64,000 nt of DNA. Source: Argentina anserina. Lineage: Eukaryota; Streptophyta; Magnoliopsida; Rosales; Rosaceae. The DNA is taken from positions 18,413,555-18,477,554 of the forward strand of contig NC_065875.1 in NCBI RefSeq assembly GCF_933775445.1, read 5' to 3'. The first letter of the stretch is position 1; each line of letters starts with the position of its first letter. Of the stretch, positions 56,290 to 64,000 are shown in pieces. Under the pieces are notes generated by a model. It had not been told where the DNA came from. It searched no databases and saw only the letters and a list, made by a program, of their open reading frames with translations. Made by a program: the position numbers and the translations under genes.

Positions 56290-59200
56290 TTCTTCATTCA
56301 TACGCGCGCAACCAGGTTCTGAACTTTTTCATCCTCCTTCAGATTCCTTCCTTTGGTTTTTAGATATCTGTTTCGTTTCTGGTTTATGATTCTGTGCTCT
56401 TAGGGTTTCGTCTTTTAATTCAGCGATGGCTGCCGATGTTGTAGAGCCACGGTGTATTGGTTTTGACGGTTAATTCGTTCCTTCATTCTCTTATGGATTC
56501 GTTTGCATGAATCGATATCTTAATCGAGATCGATTGTGGTTTTGTGTTGCTGTGATTTAAGATTGGACTGGTTTTGACGGCGATGGCTGTTTAGGTCCAT
56601 ATATAACCAAAGATCGGCTGTTTGGTTTGCAAAGATCGAATTATTGCTTCATTAGTTTGTTTATTTCTTCCGAGAATCTGCCTGATTCAATAGAGTTGCG
56701 ATGCATCACGGTTTTATTGATGTGTTATTAGGATTTGGCCAGTGGAGGGTGCAGACCGTACACATAACCAAGACACAGCATCGGCTTTGATCGGATTAAC
56801 CAGGATTAATTATCTAAATTTTACATATATTTTAAACTTTTGAACCTCTTTAAAAACTTGATGATTGGATTTTGATGGAGATCGGCTGTGGCTTTTGGTT
56901 GTGTGGTGTAGGATTTGGTTGGTTTGGTGAAGGCTGTCTGAAGTCAAAGATTGGTTTGTTAATCGGCTTATTGGTTTCAGAGATTCTCTTTGGTTTCTTT
57001 CAATTTCTGCCTGATTCGATATGAATTGTGATGGGTCACGGTTCTGTTGATGTTGTGTTGTTTTAGGATATGGCTGGACAAGTCTGCAATCCGTACAATT
57101 ATGAGCAGCAGAGGATCGGCTTTGGGTGATCGGTTTAACTAATCCCAAATTGGCTAATATTACGTACTTTTTAAAATTTAAAACTACTTTGAAACTATTA
57201 TATGAAGATCGGCTGTGGTTTTGTTGGTGTGGTGTGATTTAGGATACGGCTGGTTGGATGATGGTTACCAAGGGTCTAACATGGATTTGTAAATCGGGTT
57301 AATTGGTTACAGTATTTTGAGTTGTGGTTTGATTTCATTACTCTGTTTCTGCGTGATTCGATATGGATTGTGATTCATCACGGTTCTATTGATGTGTGTT
57401 TAGGATTTAAACGGTGAAGGCTATGGGCAGATCTTCAGCGCTTATCGGTTTACATGGATTTGAATCTTGCTAATTCTACCTTCCTCAATAGTTATTTGCT
57501 CTTTTGTCTGCCAACAGATATTGACTTATGGATGTATTGTGTTCTATTTGGCTTAGGATACTGGCTCTGTTGTGGCAGCGAGGAATTGTTGTTCCCACCT
57601 TATTTCGGTTTCAGTGATCAACTCATGTCTTCTCTATATTTTTCGGAACCTTTGTATTTGCTATATCCGAGTGGATCAAGTATCTCCTTGTTCTGTTTTA
57701 GGTTGTGCTGGTATTGGCCGGTGATGGCTAGTGAGCAGATGTCGCATCTCCTGTGTTTCAGCTCTGTTATTGTTTCTGAACCTAAATAATTCCATCATTT
57801 CATTCTTGCCCAATCCCTATTATGATTCTGATGTAAGGATTTGATTGGTCTCTTGGTAGGTGCATATGATGCTGGGCAGAGCTTTGTTCGTCAAATATAA
57901 TTGGTTTGAAGTTTAACTTGTTTCTTTCAAAATATCTCCTTTGAATCAGTTTAGATAGATGTGTTTTTTTTATTGGTGTTATGTAGGACAACTTCAGAAT
58001 TTTGGCTGCGGTGTTCGCATTGGCAATAATAGCAAAGAGTCCGGTTTTTATTTGGTTCCATTGGTCAAACCATACCTTATTGTCTTATCTTCTTTCGTTT
58101 TGTAGAATTTCTTTAACTTGAATTTAATTGTAATTTAGATGTATTGTGGTTTTTGTTGTCTAACATGGGAGTGGATTGTGTTGGTGGTTCTGCAGGAGTA
58201 TATAAATCAGTTTGTGTTGGTGCTCTTGATGGTGGTTTGTGCTATTCATTTTGTTGATGTGTCCCAGGACAGGTTTACGCCAAGTTAGAGTTGTGCTGAT
58301 CTTATTGATTACTGGTTTCTATTTGTTCTTTTCTTTATCCCTCCAGACCTTGGTTGTTTTTACTTTCTCCGGGCTCATTCTATACTCGATTTCCTCTTTT
58401 GTGGAACTTTCCTGCCTGGGCTCATTAACACTCTTCTGTCCTTATAAGTGTTCTTCAATCTTCTGTTATTCTCTTTCCCATTTGGAATTTTTGCAAAACC
58501 TTCTGAATTGATTCCTGATTCAATGCTTTTTAGCATATTTCTTGCCAATTTTTTTTATAACCCATAAGTTTTGAGTTCATAATGGTTCGACATTACCGAC
58601 TTTGAATTAATTTTAGGACACTTTGTGACTATGCACAGAAACCAAAATTGAATTGTTGGTTAAATTCCTTGAAAGGTTTGATGCTTCTTGGCTTGCAGCC
58701 CAATTTTTGAAAACTTTCTTTGAATTATCTGTTACCAAGTCATTATATACAATATGATACTTTTACGCTCTGCATGTGTGTTTCAGGGTGGTTTGGGAGA
58801 GGTTGTTAGGAGTAGGCCCCTCTTTATAAGGAGTGTTGGTGCCTATTGGTTAACTGTTTAAGCAAAGATCAAATTGGAGTAATCTTGTCTTCTTGCTATT
58901 GTGTTATCTTGTTTTTTTAATCAATCTTGTTTATAGATGGTTTTGATTGGGTATTTGGGTACGTAGGATGTGGCTGCAGTGTTGCTGGTTTACTACCAAG
59001 GTTTTCTGTTTTATCAGTGACGCCTATGCCAGGGGCAGCCGGTTTGGTTTCTTTGGTTTATCTCATTCCCTGTCTAATCTGTCCCCTCATTGTTTGGATG
59101 TCTACATAGAAAATCGCCATTTACGGTCTTAAATTTCACGACTTGTATTCTGTTGCAGGATTTTTTTTTTGAAATCATCATTCAGTTTACAGTGGTGCAT

Positions 59201-60610
59201 TATGGTTTTTTTAAGCAGTCTAGAATGTATCATTTTTTTGTGGTTCAGGAGGATATTAGTTGGTGGTGGCCTACAGAAATATGTTCAGAGGATTCATAGG
59301 TTGTCTTTTCTTCCCCCAAAGGTTTTAGTATACTTTCTCTTTTCTGGTAATGACTACATACTTTGCTACATTTTGAGAGGATGCCAATATTGTGAAGGCT
59401 AAGATGCTGTGGATATAGTTTGGTACTTCCTTCATTCCTGTGCTTATTCTTTCAATGTTGAGCATTTGAGTGTGGAATTGGTTAAGGTGGTGAAATCTCT
59501 TTTCAACTTTTAAAATGACTTGTGCAGAGTGGAACCTATACAGTTATGATTAAGGTTTATAGTTGCTATTGAGGAGGAGGATTTTTGCTGTTTTTCGGCG
59601 TCCAGTTACTGTCTAAGCTGCATAAAAATGAATCCTTTGGTTTGGTTATTTCTATCATGAGTATTTTAGGGTTACTATGTCTACTTCTTTGCCATACACA
59701 TGTTTGATTCCCCTGGTTCATTGGCGCGGTGATTTAAAGATCTTGTGCTCCACAGTTACCCCTTCTATCGTCGTGGCTGGATCTCGCCCAAAGATAATGA
59801 GGTTTGGTGAGTTGATCATGTTATAGAGATGAGTACTGAATTGCCTTATGCAGATATATATCCCTTCGAGTTGTAGTCTATTTATGATAATTTCAATAGT
59901 GGTGAGTTGTTTTGTCTATGTCAGGTTTGGCAGACAAGTCTCTTCTCAAAGTGGGTTTTGATTTTAGGTGGTCTTTTGGTAAAGTGAGCAGTTCTGTAAT
60001 CCAGTGGTAATGTCTCATCTTTTATCTTTTATTTCCTGTGATCCATTAGTTGTTGACGGTAATATCTGCCAGTATCTTCTTGGCTGCCTTCTGAGTTGGT
60101 TGTGATATATAGTAGTCAACCAGATAGCCGTGGTTCTTTAGTGCCCTGTTCTCTGATTCATTTCGTAATGGTTGATGACTTGTTGGATATGCTGGTTGAT
60201 TTGTGAAGGACTTTGTGGAAGATGGCTGGTTTGTGTTATTTTATTGTTGGATGGGCTTCGTTTTCAGTTGTGGTGAGAACAATGGGATGCTGCTTGTATA
60301 ATTGCTGGTGTGTGCATGGCCAGTTGTTGTGTGATTATCCATCTGTTGTTATCGTCTTCAAATTATCTACACATTCTCTGCTGGTGGTTTTGTATAGTTG
60401 GAGTTTGGTTTCTTTCGCTTGTTATGTCATGGAGGTCAGTTTGCTGCATTGGTTCTGGTTTTTAGCAACGTGATGGTTGAATGCTGTTTGCTTGATGGAA
60501 TGTATGTCCGAGTTGTGTTATGCTGTTACAATGTGCATTTGGTTAGGTTTGTAGGATCTGCATCTCTATTTCAATGTGGGTTACTTTGTATGTGTACACT
60601 AGGAACTAGG
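56290..60610 (+). ncRNA. Candidate long non-coding transcript region
   Basis: 4.3 kb of T-rich, intron-like sequence with no reading frame above about 110 codons and no recognised domain in any frame of either strand. It starts with a TATA box and a leader-like exon. Acceptor-like 'TTTAG|GAT' or 'TAG|GAC' phrases recur throughout (for example 56735, 57067, 57242, 57402, 57557, 57703, 57988, 58968). A short ATG frame at about 56425 (MAADVVEPRC..., 15 codons) is the first possible peptide. The reading as a transcript is inference; no donor-acceptor exon chain can be fixed by eye. Alternatives are a long intron of a gene whose coding exons I missed, or decayed repeats. Confidence 0.35.
56480..57560. 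repeat. Tandem array of about 333-bp dimeric units
   Basis: Units begin with TTTAG-GAT at about 56735, 57067 and 57402 (periods 332 and 335). Each unit has two halves of about 160-175 bp, both starting 'taggat(t/a)(t/c)gg'. First halves share 'atcggctttg' and end 'gatcggctgtgg...ttggtgtggtgt'. Second halves share 'ctgcctgattcgatatg' and 'gg(t)tcacggtt(c)tgttgatg'. A partial copy precedes 56735. The halves are diverged but clearly related. Confidence 0.75.
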
Positions 60611-60627
60611 CATTTAGGTTAGGTTAA

Positions 60628-60724
60628 TGGGATGTAGCTCAAATGGTAGAGCTCTTGGGCTTGTAACTTGCACCTGTGAGTCTCAAGATCCCGAGAAGAT
60701 CAAGGTTCAAATCCTTGTGTCCCA
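60628..60724 (+). tRNA. tRNA-like sequence (gene with intron, pseudogene or SINE head)
   Basis: A 97-nt stretch folds as a tRNA. The acceptor stem is TGGGATG/TGTCCCA (two G-T pairs), the D arm GCTC-AAATGGTA-GAGC, the anticodon stem CTTGG/CCGAG, the variable loop AAGAT and the T arm CAAGG-TTCAAAT-CCTTG. The internal pol III A box (TAGCTCAAATGG) and B box (GGTTCAAATCC) are good. The anticodon loop is expanded to about 32 nt, so an intron would be required, and position 33 reads C rather than the near-universal T. No T-run terminator follows closely. The identity of any anticodon is therefore not assigned. Confidence 0.45.
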
Positions 60725-61195
60725 CAATTCAGTTCTCCGTTCGTTTCATCTGAAAGCATGGTTGGTACATAAAAGATAATGAAACTTGTGATCGCAGATG
60801 ACAAACCAACTAATATTAATCTACTGTTGAATCTCAAAACCCGTTATTATCATAGATATCTTTGATCACAATTGCGATATCTAAAGTTCCCAACTTTATT
60901 TCACATTGAGCTTGAAGCTGGAGAAACTGATTCTGCGATCCTCTTGAACATAACAGACTAGGCATAGAGCCGTCGAGTAATTTACTTTGTAATTGCAAGC
61001 AGATCACATTCTATTTAGAACAATTATTTATGCTAATTACCGTGCTTTCTTTTCTTCACTTTTTGTTGCCTCGCTTTTGCACTCGAATAAAAACACTGAA
61101 AAGTAGACAATCTCTTCAAACAACCTCAAATCCAAATATGGCTAAAAAATAATACCACATAGCGAGCACACAGGCATGCTCATTAGAAGAATCGC
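60725..61195. other. Non-coding; 3' flank of the importin-like gene
   Basis: AT-rich sequence between the tRNA-like element and the end of the minus-strand gene. Nothing else was recognised. Confidence 0.55.
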
Positions 61196-62799
61196 TCACC
61201 TAGGACAATGCTGGAAGAAAATTTCACACTGCGGGAATGACACTAAGAACCTTGAGATGAGCTCTGGTGGATATGCCTCCTGTCTTCCTATGACAATGGG
61301 ATGATACTTATGTAGAAGTGACGTGACAACTTCTTCCAGATCAATTCCTTCTAGGCAGCCTGCAAGACAGCAGACAACCAAAAACTTAGGCAACAAAATG
61401 CGTATAGAAGGTAATGAACAGCCATGTTTTCATTGACAATTTTTCACCTTTCCCAAAATCCATCTCCTGGTCTTCATCTTCGATATCCCCCTCTTCAATA
61501 ACTAAACCATTTTCCAGGGCAAGAGCTGCTTCAGCATATCGATTCAAGAACTCTTCTTCCGTTTCTTCATGTTCATCATCCTCCGAATCCTAAATAGCAT
61601 AAGACCATTAACTTTCCTAATCTCTGAGACCAACTTGCTAAAGTAGACTGCAGCATATCAGCTCCCACTATTGGTAGGCAGTATAGTGAGTATATACTAT
61701 GTAGATACTAGATAACATGTTAGGAACTAATGAGAAGAGACTGATACAATAACTTGCTTCGTCATCATCATCGTCTTCAGTTTCACCATTATCGTCTTCA
61801 TCTTCATCGTCATTTTCCTCAACTTCATTGAATCGGGCAGATGCTTCCATCAGAGAAGTAAAGCAGTCACGCAACAGAGCACCGGACTTTCCGAGTATCA
61901 GTAGTCTTTCAACCACCTTCGCCAGTGCCACCGCTGAGGTTTTCAGAACAATTAGTGATGTTATCAAATGTCAAATAAATCAACAACCATCTATCTGTTA
62001 ACTTTTGTGGATAGATGTTAGTGATGTTAACAAATGACCTTCTACTCATAGGAGAACCTAAGAACCTTAAGTCCTTAACACAAGGAAGTCATGTCCTAAA
62101 GATTTAGGAACCAAAATACTTACCAATTAACTTTATCTCCGACTCTCTTGATAACCCAGGTTTGAAAGAGTTAGTGGAAACTAATCCGACGGCTGTTACC
62201 CAGGTCTCAAAGTCTCCATCTCCATCCTTCTCCAATGTACTCTCTACAACTTCAGGGCAGCATAAAAAGCACGATGATATAGCAAGCAACAAAGGCTTCC
62301 ACAGAGATCCGGGCTTGCTTTTAACTTCTCTGAAATGGGAAAATGTTGCCTGACAAAATGCTGCTGCTAATGAATGCTTAACGCTTTCTGTCTCAGACGA
62401 ATAACTTGTGACATGTAGCAGCAAATGGATGCAAGAGCAAGCTCTCCATGTTGCAGATGCATATTGTAAAGTGGCCTCACTTATAAAAGCACCGATACCG
62501 TCTATTACAGAATGCTTGGGAACAGGTGGAGCTGGAGGAGAAGGCAGCTGTCCTACAATAAAATTCTGCAGCCCATACTTACTGTGTAGACTGACAGCTT
62601 CCTTAATGCACTCAAAGACTGACATGTCCTATGATTCTTCCCAAGCATGCCAGTCCGCAATCAGATCGGCCCAAACCAGTAGTAGCTCAGCCACTTTGAG
62701 CTCTAGAATTATATTACTTCCAGTAACCGACAGCATAATGGATCGTAGCAATGTTGATGCAGAATCTAAGCAAGATGGAGGGGGCAAAGCGTTATCTTC
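61196..62799 (-). pseudogene. Importin-beta-like ARM-repeat protein, C-terminal part with in-frame stop
   Basis: Four exons on the minus strand, 62799-62124, 61933-61758, 61589-61448 and 61359-61196, join in phase. They encode helical ARM/HEAT-type sequence (LELKVAELLLVWADLIADWHAWEE, AVALAKVVERLLILGKSGALLRDCFTSLMEASARFNEVEE in pieces). A long acidic Asp/Glu stretch and a conserved-looking tail (GIDLEEVVTSLLHKYHPIVIG, FPQCEIFFQHCP) follow. This architecture resembles plant karyopherin/importin-beta-like nuclear transport receptors; the match is from memory of the family and moderate. A TAG at 62629-62631 interrupts the largest exon in frame, between WEES and DMSVFEC, with no GT donor nearby to remove it. 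The exon 2 donor reads GAA|GCAAGT, a strong GC-AG site. Exons further upstream are not seen: a gypsy element lies next. It is either a pseudogene or a functional gene with an allele-specific or sequencing-error stop. Confidence 0.6.
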
Positions 62800-63430
62800 C
62801 TGATACAGGTCAAGCAACAGAAATCAACAAATGTAACTAACTAAAACCCAGATGCCTACAACCAATCTGATTGAAGTAGAAATGTAGTTCTGTGAAAAAA
62901 AAAATCTAACAATAGAATATGGGTCAAATGCTACATATGTCAATTGTGGTAGATCTTAGGTATCACTTCCTCAATTAAGATATATAATGATTATAAACTT
63001 TGAAAATCATAAAAGCAAGTTCTAGTGATCTCTAGAGTCTATTAACTTAATATGCGGTAAACAATTGACACATAACAAAGAAAGCATGTATAATCACATT
63101 TAAGCTTAATCGCTCACAGATTAATGAATCTCAACTATGTTTAAGCATGCTGATGAATCTGTACCATGTTAACTCGTTTCTACATCTATTATATATTAAC
63201 ACATGCACCATATGTCAAGATTAACCAAAGAAACTCAGCTAACATAGGCACATGTTTCACTCTTAGTGACAATTTCAGAAGATATAAGCACATCATAGAC
63301 TAATTAAGGGCCTAAGATTCAAACAAGACTATAAACATTTTTTTTGTTTGTTTTTATTTTATTTTTGTTTTTAACTCAAAAAACATACCTAAAAGACTCA
63401 AAATCTAAAATCTAAACACATACGCCAAAG
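62800..63430. other. Intron of the importin-like gene and/or gypsy LTR sequence
   Basis: An acceptor CAG ends at 62800 on the minus strand. The rest is AT-rich with no frame of note. Part of it probably belongs to the 3' LTR of the neighbouring gypsy element, but the LTR ends could not be located. Confidence 0.4.
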
Positions 63431-64000
63431 ATATCATATAAATCCCATCCCACACTTGAAATTGGCTTTGTCCTCAATGTAAAACAAAACTAAAACATGC
63501 AACACATTAAACAAGTATGAAATAGAAGACCTATGACATCACAAAACACACAAAACATGAAAAATAACAAAGGAGAAAGAATGAAGAATGCAAATCTGGA
63601 ATCCAAGCTTCTCCATCAATATGTTTTATCTCCCAAGTAGCACTAAGTTTAACGTCAGCAGCTAGACGGTACTTATAATCATTGCTCCACTGGCACGAGA
63701 TCGCAAATATGTACTTCTTCCACATCTTTCACCGCTACAGGCTCATAAAACGGTTTGAGTCTATGTCCGTTTACTTTGAAAGTGTTTACATTCTTTGGAT
63801 TTTTGACCTCTACTGCTCCATGAACAAACACATTAAGTATAACAAAAGGCCCACTCCACCTAGAACGAAGTTTACATGGGAATAAACATAGACGCGAATT
63901 GAAAAACAAGACTTTTTGCCCAACAACAAAAGATTTTCTTTTAATCATCTTATCATGAAACATCTTGGTTTTCTCCTTATAGATTCGATTGGAATCATAA
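63431..64000 (-). mobile_element. Ty3/gypsy retrotransposon, 3' end of the polyprotein (runs off the right edge)
   Basis: The minus strand reads [33 protein letters not shown] and [20 protein letters not shown], the C-terminal region of gypsy integrase, ending with TGA at 63679-63681. Downstream (63445-63480) the complement reads 'attgaggacaaagccaatt' then 'caagtgtgggatggga', a phrase that commonly precedes the 3' LTR in plant gypsy elements and contains the polypurine tract. The frame is open for 107 codons, so the copy may be fairly young. The rest of the element lies beyond the window. Confidence 0.85.

Overview
The window is nuclear DNA from a flowering plant, most likely a dicot. Genes are split by AT-rich introns, leaders carry GA/CT runs, and the proteins belong to plant families: a BOR-type borate exporter, an ECT-type YTH protein, a WW-domain DEAD-box helicase and a plant polygalacturonase. 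Old transposons fill much of the rest. The species cannot be fixed from sequence reading alone.

Left part (1-21 kb). The 5' portion of a VPS13 lipid-transfer gene runs leftward off the window (minus, ATG at 5148). An 8 kb gene-poor stretch follows; it holds two short terminal-inverted-repeat transposons (6280-6749, 8480-8939) and a G-box-rich promoter-like island with no gene behind it (10.2-10.8 kb). Next come a six-exon polygalacturonase (plus), a small four-exon LYR-motif mitochondrial protein (plus) and an intronless two-MATH-domain gene (minus).

Middle (21-48 kb). A twelve-exon boron exporter of the BOR1/BOR2 type (minus) is followed by a repeat-rich gap that includes a GC-rich fold-back element seated in a TA microsatellite (28.9-29.3 kb). 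A seven-coding-exon YTH-domain m6A reader (ECT family, minus) comes next. A decayed Ty1/copia element (37.2-43.5 kb, plus) is interrupted by at least two nested DNA transposons with preserved 8-bp target duplications. One of these is a 2 kb deletion derivative with a shrunken hAT-type transposase on the opposite strand. An F-box/LRR-like pseudogene and a 138-bp tandem repeat lie beyond it.

Right part (48-64 kb). A seven-coding-exon RNA helicase of the Arabidopsis RH14/RH40/RH46 type (plus) has WW, DEAD/helicase-C, RGG and RS segments. An orphan first exon of an ARF GTPase comes next. A promoter-like TATA region then precedes about 4.3 kb of T-rich sequence with no long reading frame; its first kilobase is a tandem array of about 333-bp units, each made of two related halves ending in TTTAG-GAT. 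A tRNA-like sequence closes this stretch. The last gene (minus) encodes the C-terminal part of an importin-beta-like ARM-repeat protein, carries an in-frame TAG, and is bordered upstream by the 3' end of a Ty3/gypsy element.

The genes are independent housekeeping or stress loci, not an operon or cluster. The features most worth a second look are the non-coding array at 56.5-57.6 kb, the palindromic element at 29 kb, the nested hAT derivative at 39.6-41.7 kb, and three inferred GC-AG introns. Exon boundaries were read by eye from splice motifs and codon phase. They are internally consistent but not backed by transcripts.
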